Assembly (NCBI RefSeq): GCF_002165135.1 | Contig: NZ_NFZQ01000003.1 | Location: 1-64,000, forward strand | Reading direction: 5' to 3' | DNA length: 64,000 bases | Origin: Pseudomonas sp. SID14000 | GTDB taxonomy: Bacteria; Pseudomonadota; Gammaproteobacteria; Pseudomonadales; Pseudomonadaceae | Part shown: positions 7,612 through 16,844 of the stretch, one piece after another | Numbering within the stretch: the first letter of the stretch is position 1 | Layout of the letters: the number at the start of each line of letters is the position of its first letter | The notes under the pieces: generated by a model | What the model was told of the DNA's origin: nothing | Database searches by the model: none | Seen by the model: the letters and a program-made list of their open reading frames with translations, nothing else | Made by a program: the position numbers and the translations under genes

Positions 7612-9586
7612 GGGCTTCCTCCTGCCAGCGGCACCATTTGCCCCAGCTTTTCTGCAATTGCAGCACGGCCCCTTCGGCCAACCGCAACGGATCGCTAGAG
7701 GGTAGCTGGCGCAAGGCGCCAATGAACTGTTCGCTGGCTGCATCCAGGCGCTGACCACGCCCGGGCGCCGGCCCCTTGGCCAGCACTGCCTCTACCTGCT
7801 GCAAGTATTCGCGCTCGGCCTGCCCCAACGGGGCCTGGGCGACCGCCAGGCACATGCGCAGGTGCACCAGTTCATCGCCGATATCCAACCCATGCAGGCC
7901 GTCATCCCAGCGCTTGCGCTCGCTCTCGGGCAGCTCGCCGGCATACCGCGCCAGTTGCATCAGGCGGTCAGCCATGCGCCCACCGAACCAGCTGTCAGCG
8001 CCGCGCAAGTCGCGCCGGGTCAGGCGCACCAGGTCGCTCTGGGTGGCTGCGCGCAGGCGCCGGCCCAGCCAGGCCGGGTGGCGAAACACCAACAAGCGGA
8101 AGGCCATCACCGCCGCCGACACTCCCACCAGCATGGCCAAGGCACTGTTGAGCATGCTGGCCACACCGAACTGCATGACGTTGAGCGGCGACACCAGCAC
8201 GATGAAGTGCAGGCAATAGGAGGTAGCCGTGGCCCCAGTCCGCGGGTGAGCCATACCCAACGCACCGAGAAACAGCGGCACGCCCATGCCCAGACACAGC
8301 ATGGCGAAGCTGCTCCATTGCGGCAGCAGAATCTGCCCGACCAGAAACGCCGTGGGTATCGCCAGGCAGATCCCGCGCAAAAAGCTCAGACCGATCTGCG
8401 CACCGTTCTCGCGGCTGGCGAACAGGCTGCAGACCACGCAGGTCAGCACCAGGCCCCCCGGTGCCGAAGGCCAGGCAGTGGCCAGCCAGAAGCCGCTCAT
8501 TACCAGAAAGGCCAGCGCACTGCGTGAGCCGAACAGCAAGGCCAGCGACCAGTCGCGGTGCGCAGCCAGGCCCTGGGACACATCCTTGGGCGCCCTGCCC
8601 GCCTCCACATCATCCAGCGCCTGGCTGGCGGCCATGGCGTAATCCAGCAGCAGCGCCATACGCGCCAGGCAGAAGTGCTCCACCGGGCTGATCTGTTCAT
8701 CGTGGGCGACATCCCAGATGCGCTGGCGCAGCAACAACAGGCTGGGCTGGTCAGGCTTGCCCAGCAGCGCACGCACCTCCTCCAGCCAGGGTGCCAGGTG
8801 TTCGGCCTCACGCTCATCAAGTTGCCGCCACTGCCGGCGTACCGAGCGGGAGATGCGCAACAGCACCATCAGTTTCTGGCTCAGGCCTCGAATGGCGCGG
8901 GCACGCTGGCGCCCACGATTGCCTTCGAACCAGGCGTGTTCGCGTTGGCTGTCGATGGCAACGATACGCCCCAGGCTCTCCAGCAAGCCTTTGCGCGCCT
9001 CGTCTTCACCGCCCAGCATGGCACTGGCGGCCTGCAGGCCGTTCTGCCATGCCTGGCGGGCCTGCCCGCCCAGTTGCTGCTCTACCCGCATGGGCCAGAG
9101 CAAGGCGCTGCTGGCGGTGGCACAGAAGATACCCAGGCAAATCTCGGTGCAGCGCGCCACGGCCTGGTCGAACACCTGCAACGGGTGGTCGATGGCCGGC
9201 AGGGCGATGATCGCCGCGGTGTAGCCAGCCAGCACGAAGGCATAGGCCCAGGCGCTGCGCAGCTGGGTGGAGGCGGCGGTGCACAGGGCCAGCCACAGGG
9301 CCAATGTAAGCAGGAACAGCCATGGGGTCTGGGCGAACAGGCCGATGAACAGCACCGAGGCAAACGTACCGACCAGGGTGCCGGCCAGCCGTGCCAAGCC
9401 CTTCTGCACCACCATGCCCGACAGCGGCTGGGCGACGATGAAAGCGGTCATCAGTGCCCAGGACGGTTGCTCCAGGCCCCAGCGCATCGCCAGCCACAGC
9501 GCCAGGCCACCACCGAGCAGGGTCTTGATGGCGAACTTGAGGGCGAGGCTGCTGGGGGCGAACAGGGCCTGGAGGGTGATGGGCAC
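7598..9586 (-). CDS. FUSC-family (AaeB-like) efflux pump
   Basis: A 662-residue inner-membrane protein of the fusaric-acid-resistance / AaeB family. It has two blocks of about five hydrophobic spans (residues about 10-150 and 350-500) separated by a large cytoplasmic helical region, and the hallmark GLEQPSWALMTAFIVAQPLSG near the N-terminus. It should export aromatic acids with the DUF1656 and HlyD-type partners. The start is probably GTG at 9586 (GTGCCCATCACC, preceded by AAGG); a TTG at 9628 would add 14 residues but lacks a ribosome site. A palindromic operator-like site lies upstream at 9658-9671. Confidence 0.85.
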   Translation of the reverse strand: MPITLQALFAPSSLALKFAIKTLLGGGLALWLAMRWGLEQPSWALMTAFIVAQPLSGMVVQKGLARLAGTLVGTFASVLFIGLFAQTPWLFLLTLALWLALCTAASTQLRSAWAYAFVLAGYTAAIIALPAIDHPLQVFDQAVARCTEICLGIFCATASSALLWPMRVEQQLGGQARQAWQNGLQAASAMLGGEDEARKGLLESLGRIVAIDSQREHAWFEGNRGRQRARAIRGLSQKLMVLLRISRSVRRQWRQLDEREAEHLAPWLEEVRALLGKPDQPSLLLLRQRIWDVAHDEQISPVEHFCLARMALLLDYAMAASQALDDVEAGRAPKDVSQGLAAHRDWSLALLFGSRSALAFLVMSGFWLATAWPSAPGGLVLTCVVCSLFASRENGAQIGLSFLRGICLAIPTAFLVGQILLPQWSSFAMLCLGMGVPLFLGALGMAHPRTGATATSYCLHFIVLVSPLNVMQFGVASMLNSALAMLVGVSAAVMAFRLLVFRHPAWLGRRLRAATQSDLVRLTRRDLRGADSWFGGRMADRLMQLARYAGELPESERKRWDDGLHGLDIGDELVHLRMCLAVAQAPLGQAEREYLQQVEAVLAKGPAPGRGQRLDAASEQFIGALRQLPSSDPLRLAEGAVLQLQKSWGKWCRWQEEAHGVA

Positions 9587-9657
9587 GAGGCGGACCTTGC
9601 GGGGATGGTCTTGTAGAAAGATAGACAATGGTGGGAAGGATAAAGCGGAAACGATTA

Positions 9658-9671
9658 ATTAGCTAGCTAAT
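9658..9671. promoter_or_regulatory. palindromic operator, MarR/SlyA-like
   Basis: ATTAGCTAGCTAAT is a perfect 14-bp palindrome about 72 bp upstream of the FUSC start. Its core TTAGCTAGCTAA differs by one base from the SlyA consensus TTAGCAAGCTAA. MarR-family repressors often control such efflux operons. No regulator gene is adjacent, so the protein that binds is unknown. Confidence 0.5.
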
Positions 9672-9704
9672 CATCTTTACTGAGAGGCAACACAAAAATT
9701 GCAG

Positions 9705-9733
9705 GCAAAAAAAATGGGCGACCGAAGTCGCCC
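9705..9733 (-). terminator. intrinsic terminator of the CcoM-like gene
   Basis: GGGCGAC and GTCGCCC (9716-9733) form a stem with a CGAA loop, and an A-rich run at 9705-9714 becomes a U tract on the minus strand. It lies 33 bp after the stop at 9766. Confidence 0.85.
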
Positions 9734-9765
9734 TAAATGCCTTGCGTGCTCGTGTACCCGGAAGG

Positions 9766-9882
9766 TCAGCGCGGTTTGCGCTTGTTTGAGTCCTTCCAGA
9801 TGAAAATGCCCAGACCGGCAAAGAAGGCGACCATCAACCCGACCGTTACCACACCGGCGATAACCACATTGTCGAAGAACAT
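9766..9882 (-). CDS. CcoM-like single-span cbb3 oxidase subunit
   Basis: A 38-residue protein beginning MFFDNVVIAGVVTVGLM and ending in a basic tail KDSNKRKPR, with one membrane span. It closely resembles CcoM, the small assembly/stability subunit of cbb3 cytochrome oxidase described in P. stutzeri. A strong GGGGAGG lies just ahead of the ATG, and a terminator follows, so it is a monocistronic real gene although very short. No other oxidase genes are nearby. Identification is by recollection of the family and should be treated as probable. Confidence 0.7.
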   Translation of the reverse strand: MFFDNVVIAGVVTVGLMVAFFAGLGIFIWKDSNKRKPR

Positions 9883-10017
9883 GCTGGCCTCCCCATTCGT
9901 TTGCCGTTGTCCGATGGGTGCAAGTTAACCAATGTTAGGGCGGGGAAAATTGATCGGTGTCAATGGTGCCCGGGGCCGGGCACGCGAGGCGGGTGCAGGG
10001 TTGACCTGCGTCAAGTT

Positions 10018-10179
10018 TCAGCGCTTCTTCGGCTTGCCCTTGGGCTTCTTTTTCCTGGAGGTGTTCAACGGCAGGGCCTGCTCGAACGCATTGCGCATTT
10101 CGTTCAGGCGCTTTTCCTTGAGGTCGTGGACGCGCTTGGCGCGTTCGGCATCGAAATCGATGAGGTTGTCTTGGCTCAT
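10018..10179 (-). CDS. small basic conserved protein
   Basis: A 53-residue protein starting MSQDNLIDFDAERAKRVHDL, with an amphipathic charged helix and a C-terminal Lys-rich tail (SRKKKPKGKPKKR). It has normal Pseudomonas codon use. I do not know its function; the basic tail suggests nucleic-acid or ribosome contact, which is inference only. The ribosome site is weak. Confidence 0.6.
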   Translation of the reverse strand: MSQDNLIDFDAERAKRVHDLKEKRLNEMRNAFEQALPLNTSRKKKPKGKPKKR

Positions 10180-10246
10180 GGTTGGGCTCGACGATCAACT
10201 GAGACTTGCATGATGAAGCCAGGCGCAGGCGCTGACCAGCCCCGCG

Positions 10247-10576
10247 TCAGACTTCTATGTCCACCAGCAGCCCCTGGCGTACATGCTCACCCATCAATGG
10301 CGCCACCGGCACGGTATTGTCGGCGTTGACCTCGTCACCCGGCATCGCACTGTAGCGTTCGTCGTCACCCTTCTGTCGGCGTTGCTGCTGGCGGCGCTGC
10401 TCATCGCGCAGCAGCAGCGCCTGCTCCTGCGGGTCACGCTGGTGCTTGAGGTCGATGGCACTTTCGCCGGATGCAGGCTGCGTCGGCACCACCGGCTTGA
10501 TATCGGGAGTCGGCTTGACCGGGTCCTGTTGCGAGGTCACCGGGGCGGCACTGAGCGGAATGATCGGTGGCAACAT
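10247..10576 (-). CDS. conserved hypothetical protein, disordered
   Basis: A 109-residue protein with a Pro/Thr/Gln-rich first half and a charged middle (DEQRRQQQRRQKGDDERYSAMPGDEV). No signal peptide or domain is visible and it is likely unstructured. AGGAG precedes the ATG at 10576. It sits 63 bp downstream of the lipoprotein gene at 10640 on the same strand. Function unknown. Confidence 0.65.
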   Translation of the reverse strand: MLPPIIPLSAAPVTSQQDPVKPTPDIKPVVPTQPASGESAIDLKHQRDPQEQALLLRDEQRRQQQRRQKGDDERYSAMPGDEVNADNTVPVAPLMGEHVRQGLLVDIEV

Positions 10577-10639
10577 GGACGTTCTCCTATGCCCCCTGTA
10601 TCGGCAGGTGCGGTTTTACCTTGATGGCATGCACAACAC

Positions 10640-11335
10640 TTATTCGGCTTCGTCGTCAGGGCCGTCGTCGGTTGGCGAGCTGGCCTCGCTCCAGGGCCGC
10701 TTGTACACCTGCTGCCAGACCGCGTCCATGTGCTCGCGCAGCAGCTGCGGCGCAGCCTTGAGCGAGGCACTGTCCTCGCGCTCACCGCCGATCGGCTCTT
10801 CACCTGCCGGGATAATCAGCGACTGGCCGGTGATGCTGTAGCTGGCCTGCCCTTCGCGCATTTCGATGGCGATGTCGTGCGGGTCGATGCCCCCGCCGCA
10901 GAAGGCGTGGCTGGCAACCGTCACCTCGGCGACGCCATCCTTGTTCAGGTCGCCGACATCGCTGACGTCATTGTAGAAGTCCACATCCAGGTCCAGGCCC
11001 GGGCAGGTGGTTTCCTGCTCGATCTGCCAGCGCGCCTTGAACGCGTCGTTTTCGGCGGTGCGTCCGTACAGCGTGGCCCTGAGTACCACCTTGTCCACCT
11101 CCTGCTCGCTTTCCGGGTCGCTGGCCTGGCCATCGCTGCGGCTCAATACCAGCAGGCCTTCACCGTCGCGGTCACGAAAGTGCACGCTCTTGATCGGCGT
11201 CTGCACACCCAGTACCTCAAGCTGCTCCATCGGGATGGCGGGCAAGGTCTCGAAGTTTTTCTGCTCGCAGGCGGCCAGCAGCAACAGGCTGCCCACGGCC
11301 ATCGAGGTGCTGATCCAGCGGTGCTTGGCAGACAT
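10640..11335 (-). CDS. lipoprotein, M949_RS01915-like
   Basis: A 231-residue exported lipoprotein. The N-terminal signal ends in the lipobox LLAAC (Cys near residue 23). The body resembles the family annotated as M949_RS01915 surface polysaccharide biosynthesis protein, with an integrin-like DLNKDGVAEVT calcium-type loop and DFYNDVSDVGD. The C-terminus is acidic. It is divergent from rapA across a 163-bp intergenic region that must hold both promoters. Exact role unknown. Confidence 0.65.
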   Translation of the reverse strand: MSAKHRWISTSMAVGSLLLLAACEQKNFETLPAIPMEQLEVLGVQTPIKSVHFRDRDGEGLLVLSRSDGQASDPESEQEVDKVVLRATLYGRTAENDAFKARWQIEQETTCPGLDLDVDFYNDVSDVGDLNKDGVAEVTVASHAFCGGGIDPHDIAIEMREGQASYSITGQSLIIPAGEEPIGGEREDSASLKAAPQLLREHMDAVWQQVYKRPWSEASSPTDDGPDDEAE

Positions 11336-11498
11336 GTCGATCCGGAGCCCTCGTCGGCAGCGCGGTGGGGGGCGATGAAGCGGCTAGACTGTTGCACTAC
11401 CTATCGTACTTCGGCACCTTTCGATGCGCTCGGCACTTTGGTCTGACCGGCCGATCCGTTAACATAATCGGCTTTTTCATCGCGGGAGTTCAGGCAGT

Positions 11499-14345
11499 AT
11501 GGCGCAGCAGTATCAACCGGGGCAACGCTGGATCAGCGACAGCGAAGCCGAGCTCGGCCTGGGTACCATCCTGGCGCAGGATGGCCGCCTGTTGACCGTG
11601 CTCTACCCGGCCACTGGCGACACCCGCCAGTATTCCCTGCGCAATGCGCCGCTGACCCGCGTGCGCTTCTCGCCAGGTGACCAGATCACCCACTTCGAGG
11701 GCTGGAAGCTGACCGTGCGCGAGGTCGAGGATATCGACGGGCTGATGGTCTACCACGGTCTGGACGGGCAAAACCAGCCGCGCACCCTGCCGGAAACCCA
11801 GCTGTCGAACTTCATCCAGTTCCGCCTGGCCAGCGACCGCCTGTTCGCCGGGCAGATAGACCCGCTGTCGTGGTTCAGCCTGCGCTACAACACCCTGCAG
11901 CACACCAGCAAACAGATGCAGTCGGCGCTCTGGGGCCTGGGCGGCTGCCGCGCCCAACCCATCGCCCACCAGTTGCACATCGCCCGCGAAGTCGCCGACC
12001 GCAGCGCGCCGCGCGTTTTGCTGGCCGACGAAGTGGGCCTGGGCAAAACCATCGAGGCCGGCCTGGTGATCCACCGCCAGCTGCTGTCGGGCCGGGCCAG
12101 CCGAGTGCTGATCCTGGTGCCGGAAAACCTCCAGCACCAGTGGCTGGTGGAAATGCGCCGCCGCTTCAACCTGCAGGTAGCCCTGTTCGACGCCGAGCGT
12201 TTCATCGAAAGCGACGCCAGCAACCCGTTCGAGGATGCCCAGCTGGCGCTGGTGGCCCTGGAGTGGCTGGTCGACGATGAAAAGGCCCAGGACGCGCTGT
12301 TCGCCGCCGGCTGGGACCTGATGGTGGTGGACGAAGCCCACCACCTGGTCTGGCACGAAGACCAGGTCAGCGCCGAATATGGCCTGGTTGAACAGTTGGC
12401 CCAGGTGATCCCGGGCGTGCTGCTGCTCACTGCCACCCCCGAGCAGCTCGGCCAGGACAGCCACTTCGCCCGCCTGCGCCTGCTCGACCCCAACCGTTTC
12501 CACGACCTGGCCGCCTTCCGCGCCGAGAGCGAACACTATCGCCCGGTGGCCGAAGCCGTACAGGAACTGCTCGACGAAGGCCGCCTGTCGCCCAAGGCCC
12601 ACGCCACCATCCTGGGCTTCCTGGGTGCCGAAGGCGAAGCCCTGCTGGCCGCGGTCAGCGATGGCGATACCCAGGCCAGTGCGCGCCTGATCCGCGAGCT
12701 GCTAGACCGCCACGGCACCGGCCGCGTGCTGTTCCGTAACACCCGCGCGGCGATCCAGGGCTTCCCGGAGCGCCAGCTGCACCCTTACCCACTGGCCACG
12801 CCCGAGCAGTACCGCGACCTGCCAGCCGGCGAGCACGCCGAGCTGTATCCGGAAGTCGCCTTCCAGGCCCAGGGCGAGGTGGCCGACGACGAACGCTGGT
12901 GGCGTTTCGACCCGCGCGTCGACTGGCTGATCGACACCCTGAAGATGCTCAAGCGCACCAAGGTGCTGGTGATCTGCGCCCATGCCGAGACAGCGATGGA
13001 CCTGGAAGACGCCCTGCGCGTGCGCTCCGGCATCCCGGCCTCGGTATTCCATGAAGGCATGAGCATCCTCGAACGCGACCGTGCCGCCGCCTACTTCGCC
13101 GACGAAGAGTTCGGCGCACAGGTGCTGATCTGCTCCGAGATCGGCAGCGAAGGCCGTAACTTCCAGTTTGCCCACCATCTGGTGATGTTCGACCTGCCAG
13201 CGCACCCGGACCTGCTCGAACAGCGCATCGGCCGCCTCGACCGTATCGGCCAGAAGCACACCATCCAGCTGCATATCCCGTACCTGCAGGAGAACCCGCA
13301 AGAGCGCCTGTTCCAGTGGTACCACGAAGGCCTCAACGCCTTCCTCAACACCTGCCCTACCGGCAACGCCCTGCAGCACCAGTTCGGCCCACGCCTGCTG
13401 CCGCTGCTCGAAGGTGGCGAAAGCAAGGCCTGGGAAGCCCTGGTGGCCGAGGCCCGCAGCGAGCGCGAACGCCTGGAAGCCGAACTGCATACTGGCCGTG
13501 ACCGCCTGCTGGAGCTCAATTCCGGCGGTGCCGGCGAAGGCCAGGCGCTGGTCGAGGCCATTCTCGAGCAGGACGACCAGTTCGCCCTGCCGATCTACAT
13601 GGAGACCCTGTTCGACGCCTTCGGCATCGACAGCGAAGACCATTCCGAGAACGCCCTGATCCTCAAGCCGAGCGAGAAGATGCTCGACGCCAGCTTCCCG
13701 CTGGGCGATGACGAAGGCGTGACCATCACCTACGACCGTGGCCAGGCGCTGTCGCGCGAGGACATGCAGTTCCTCACCTGGGAACACCCGATGGTACAAG
13801 GCGGCATGGACCTGGTGCTGTCCGGCTCGATGGGCAACACTGCCGTGGCGCTGATCAAGAACAAGGCGCTCAAACCCGGCACCGTGCTGCTTGAACTGCT
13901 GTTCGTCAGCGAGGTAGTGGCACCGCGCAGCCTGCAACTGGGCCGTTACCTGCCACCGGCGGCATTGCGCTGCCTGCTCGATGCCAACGGCAACGACCTC
14001 GCGTCCCGCGTTGCCTTCGAAACCCTCAACGACCAGCTGGAAAGCGTGCCGCGCGCCAGCGCCAACAAGTTCGTCCAGGCCCAGCGTGACGTACTGGCCC
14101 AGCGCATCGGCAGTGGCGAGGCCAAGGTCATGCCGACCCACGTCGAGCGCGTGGCCGAGGCCCAACGCCGCCTGGCAGCGGAAGCCGACGAAGAGCTGGC
14201 CCGTCTGGTCGCGCTGCAAGCGGTCAACCCGAGCGTGCGCGACAGCGAGATCGAGGCGCTGCGCAAGCAGCGCGAAGAGGGCCTGGCGATGCTGGAGAAA
14301 GCGGCACTGCGCCTGGAAGCCATTCGCGTGCTGGTGGCTGGCTAG
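11499..14345 (+). CDS. rapA: RNA polymerase-associated helicase RapA (HepA)
   Basis: A 948-residue SWI2/SNF2 ATPase that binds RNA polymerase and helps it recycle after termination. The N-terminal Tudor-like domains start [16 protein letters not shown]. Walker A is in [15 protein letters not shown] (about 175-189), the DEAH box is [10 protein letters not shown] (about 276-285), and the C-lobe has [16 protein letters not shown] and [11 protein letters not shown]. Length matches E. coli RapA (968). It is a single gene with its own promoter region and a perfect REP palindrome after the stop. Confidence 0.96.
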   Translation: MAQQYQPGQRWISDSEAELGLGTILAQDGRLLTVLYPATGDTRQYSLRNAPLTRVRFSPGDQITHFEGWKLTVREVEDIDGLMVYHGLDGQNQPRTLPETQLSNFIQFRLASDRLFAGQIDPLSWFSLRYNTLQHTSKQMQSALWGLGGCRAQPIAHQLHIAREVADRSAPRVLLADEVGLGKTIEAGLVIHRQLLSGRASRVLILVPENLQHQWLVEMRRRFNLQVALFDAERFIESDASNPFEDAQLALVALEWLVDDEKAQDALFAAGWDLMVVDEAHHLVWHEDQVSAEYGLVEQLAQVIPGVLLLTATPEQLGQDSHFARLRLLDPNRFHDLAAFRAESEHYRPVAEAVQELLDEGRLSPKAHATILGFLGAEGEALLAAVSDGDTQASARLIRELLDRHGTGRVLFRNTRAAIQGFPERQLHPYPLATPEQYRDLPAGEHAELYPEVAFQAQGEVADDERWWRFDPRVDWLIDTLKMLKRTKVLVICAHAETAMDLEDALRVRSGIPASVFHEGMSILERDRAAAYFADEEFGAQVLICSEIGSEGRNFQFAHHLVMFDLPAHPDLLEQRIGRLDRIGQKHTIQLHIPYLQENPQERLFQWYHEGLNAFLNTCPTGNALQHQFGPRLLPLLEGGESKAWEALVAEARSERERLEAELHTGRDRLLELNSGGAGEGQALVEAILEQDDQFALPIYMETLFDAFGIDSEDHSENALILKPSEKMLDASFPLGDDEGVTITYDRGQALSREDMQFLTWEHPMVQGGMDLVLSGSMGNTAVALIKNKALKPGTVLLELLFVSEVVAPRSLQLGRYLPPAALRCLLDANGNDLASRVAFETLNDQLESVPRASANKFVQAQRDVLAQRIGSGEAKVMPTHVERVAEAQRRLAAEADEELARLVALQAVNPSVRDSEIEALRKQREEGLAMLEKAALRLEAIRVLVAG

Positions 14346-14385
14346 TCCCGACCCAGAGCTCCCATAGGGCTGCCTTGTGCTGCAT

Positions 14386-14417
14386 CCTGTGGGAGCGGGC
14401 ATGCCCGCTCCCACAGG
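14386..14417. repeat. perfect 32-bp REP palindrome
   Basis: CCTGTGGGAGCGGGC and its reverse complement abut around AT, forming an uninterrupted palindrome 41 bp after the rapA stop. It is a REP-derived element and could act as a transcript-end hairpin. Confidence 0.8.
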
Positions 14418-14579
14418 GGCAAACTCTATATTCCGGGCTGCGATCAGGTTCATAACCAAATCGTAGGAATCAATGTGCCATTAGTCAGGAAGGGTTAAAC
14501 ACCTCTTCCTATACTGCCTCTGGACAGTCTGCACAGGGTTGTAGCGCAGACGAGTGAAAACTCGACCAAGAGGCACTCC

Positions 14580-16844
14580 ATGGAATGGCTGGGGCTGCAA
14601 CTGTTCGCCGATTTGCCGGCAACCGGGCGCATTGTCATCGATTGCCGGCATGACCCGTTCCTGGTCCTGCTCGCCTACTTCGTCGCCTGTGCGGCCTGCT
14701 TCGCCACCCTGGACATGGCCGAGCGCCAGTCCCACAGCGAAGACCCGACCGCCCACCGGCAATGGAACATGCTCGGTGCCTGCTGCCTGGCCGGTGGCAT
14801 CTGGGCCATGCACTTCATCAGCATGCTGGCCTTCCAGGCGCCAGTGGAAGTGCATTATGACGCGTCGCTGACCATCCTTTCGCTGCTCATCGCTCTGGCC
14901 GTTGCCTGGCTGGCCATGCACAGCCTCGACCGCAGCCAGATGCGCGCACACCATTACCTGCAAAGTGCAGTGCTGATCGGCCTGGGCATCATCCTCATGC
15001 ACTTCGTCGGTATGGCCGCCCTGGAAACCGGCGCCCGCCAGTACTACCAGAGCGGCCTGCTGCTGGCCTCTACCACCATTGCCCTGCTCACCAGCCTGAC
15101 GGCGCTGTGCCTGGCCCGCTACTTCCGTCAGGGCAGCGGTACCCTGCACCAGGCCATGAAGTACGGCGCCAGCGTGCTGATGGCCGGCGGCATCGTCGCC
15201 ACCCACTTCACCGCAATGTCGGCCATGACCCTGGTCATCCCGGCCGACACTGCCCTGCGCCTGCCCTCTGGCGACAACAGCCTGCAACTGGGGCTGGGTA
15301 TCGGCTTCATCACCCTGCTGATCAGTGGTGCCAGCATCAGTACCGCACTGGCCGACAAGAAGCTGCAAAGCAAGGAGCACGACCTGCGCCGGGTCAGCGT
15401 GCTGCTCAGCCAACTGGACCAGGCCCGCGCTTCGCTGCAGCAGGCCGCGCACTACGATGCCCTGACCAACCTGGTCAACCGCCGCGGTTTCAACCAGGTG
15501 TTCGCCGAACGCCTGGCCGAACACCAGGCCACGGAAAGCCGCCTGGCGGTGATGTTCCTCGACATCGACCATTTCAAACGCATCAACGACAGCCTCGGCC
15601 ACGACGCCGGCGACGAACTGCTCAAAGTGATCGCCAGCCACATCAAGGCCGCCACCCGCAACCACGACCTGGTCGCGCGCTTTGGTGGCGACGAGTTCTG
15701 CGTGGTCACCAGCCTCAACAGCCGCGACGAAGCCCGCCACCTGGCCCAGCGCATCATGCAAAGGATGAAAGAGCCCATCGACCTGGGCGGCCGACGCATG
15801 GTCATGACCACCAGCATTGGCATCAGCATCTTCCCCGACGATGGCATCACCGCCGAAGAGCTGCTCAAACATGCCGACCTCGCCCTGTACCAGTCCAAGG
15901 GCAGCGGGCGCAACAGCCTGAACTTCTTCAACGACAGCCTGAAGACCCGGGCGTCGATTGCCTTGCAACTGGAAGAAGAACTGCGCCTGGCCCTGCTAGA
16001 GGAGCATGGGCTATGCGTGCACTACCAGCCGATTTTCGACCTGCGTAGCAGGCAAGTGGCCAAACTGGAAGCCCTGGTGCGCTGGCAACACCCGCAACAC
16101 GGTCTGCTCGGGCCCGAGCGTTTTGTCGCCATCGCCGAAGCCAACGGCCTGATTTTAGACCTCGACCTGTGGGTACTGCGCCACGCCTGCGCCGATCTGG
16201 CCTACCTGCAGCGCCATGGCGACGGCAACCTGAAGGTCACGGTCAATTGCTCCGCCGTCACCCTCAGCCACGACGAACTGCCCAACGAGGTGGAGAAGGC
16301 GCTGTTCCACGCTGGGCTCGCTCCCCGGCAGCTGGAACTGGAAGTGACCGAGAACGCCCTGATGGGTGACATCCAGCGCACGGTCAACCTGCTCAAGCGC
16401 GTGCGCGCCCTGGGCGTGGCGCTGTCGATCGATGACTTCGGCACCGGCTACTCGTCGCTGGCCTACCTCAAGCGCCTGCCGCTGGACGTGCTGAAGATCG
16501 ACCGCAGCTTCCTGCAGGATGTACCGGGTACCCAGAAGGACCGCGAGATCGTCCAGGCGATCATCGTCATGGCGCATACCCTGCATTTGCAGGTGGTCAG
16601 CGAGGGCGTGGAAACCGACGAACAGCTGGCGTTCCTCGAGGCCCACGGCTGCGACTACCTGCAGGGCTACCTGCTGGGCCGCCCGGAGCCGCTGGCCGAA
16701 CTGCGGCCACTACTGGAGCGGCTGCAGCGCCAGAGCAGTGTGCTCACCCCTTGCGGCGGTACAGTTCAACCAGGGTCGCCGGATCTTTTTGCAGATAGCC
16801 CTGGCTTCCGTGCAGGCGCATCAATTGCGCAGCGAGGCCACTGA
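14580..16844 (+). CDS. MHYT-GGDEF-EAL c-di-GMP enzyme (MucR/NbdA-like)
   Basis: A 754-residue inner-membrane protein. The first 250 residues form an MHYT sensor with paired spans and His motifs at 77-79 (AMHF), 140-142 (LMHF) and 208-210 (ATHF), proposed in this family to bind metal and sense a gas such as NO. GGDEF is intact at 369-373 with an I-site RNHD, and EAL has EALVRWQHP, DDFGTGYSSLAYL and SEGVETDEQ. The intact GGDEF favours a MucR-like rather than NbdA-like relative. The last 35 residues extend beyond the EAL domain and lie antisense to the 3' end of the next gene. Confidence 0.9.
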   Translation: MEWLGLQLFADLPATGRIVIDCRHDPFLVLLAYFVACAACFATLDMAERQSHSEDPTAHRQWNMLGACCLAGGIWAMHFISMLAFQAPVEVHYDASLTILSLLIALAVAWLAMHSLDRSQMRAHHYLQSAVLIGLGIILMHFVGMAALETGARQYYQSGLLLASTTIALLTSLTALCLARYFRQGSGTLHQAMKYGASVLMAGGIVATHFTAMSAMTLVIPADTALRLPSGDNSLQLGLGIGFITLLISGASISTALADKKLQSKEHDLRRVSVLLSQLDQARASLQQAAHYDALTNLVNRRGFNQVFAERLAEHQATESRLAVMFLDIDHFKRINDSLGHDAGDELLKVIASHIKAATRNHDLVARFGGDEFCVVTSLNSRDEARHLAQRIMQRMKEPIDLGGRRMVMTTSIGISIFPDDGITAEELLKHADLALYQSKGSGRNSLNFFNDSLKTRASIALQLEEELRLALLEEHGLCVHYQPIFDLRSRQVAKLEALVRWQHPQHGLLGPERFVAIAEANGLILDLDLWVLRHACADLAYLQRHGDGNLKVTVNCSAVTLSHDELPNEVEKALFHAGLAPRQLELEVTENALMGDIQRTVNLLKRVRALGVALSIDDFGTGYSSLAYLKRLPLDVLKIDRSFLQDVPGTQKDREIVQAIIVMAHTLHLQVVSEGVETDEQLAFLEAHGCDYLQGYLLGRPEPLAELRPLLERLQRQSSVLTPCGGTVQPGSPDLFADSPGFRAGASIAQRGH

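Noticed and set aside
11490-14459. Two long minus-strand frames opposite rapA
   Set aside because: Antisense of a conserved helicase gene; the translations are low-complexity Gln/Val/Ala-rich shadow sequences.
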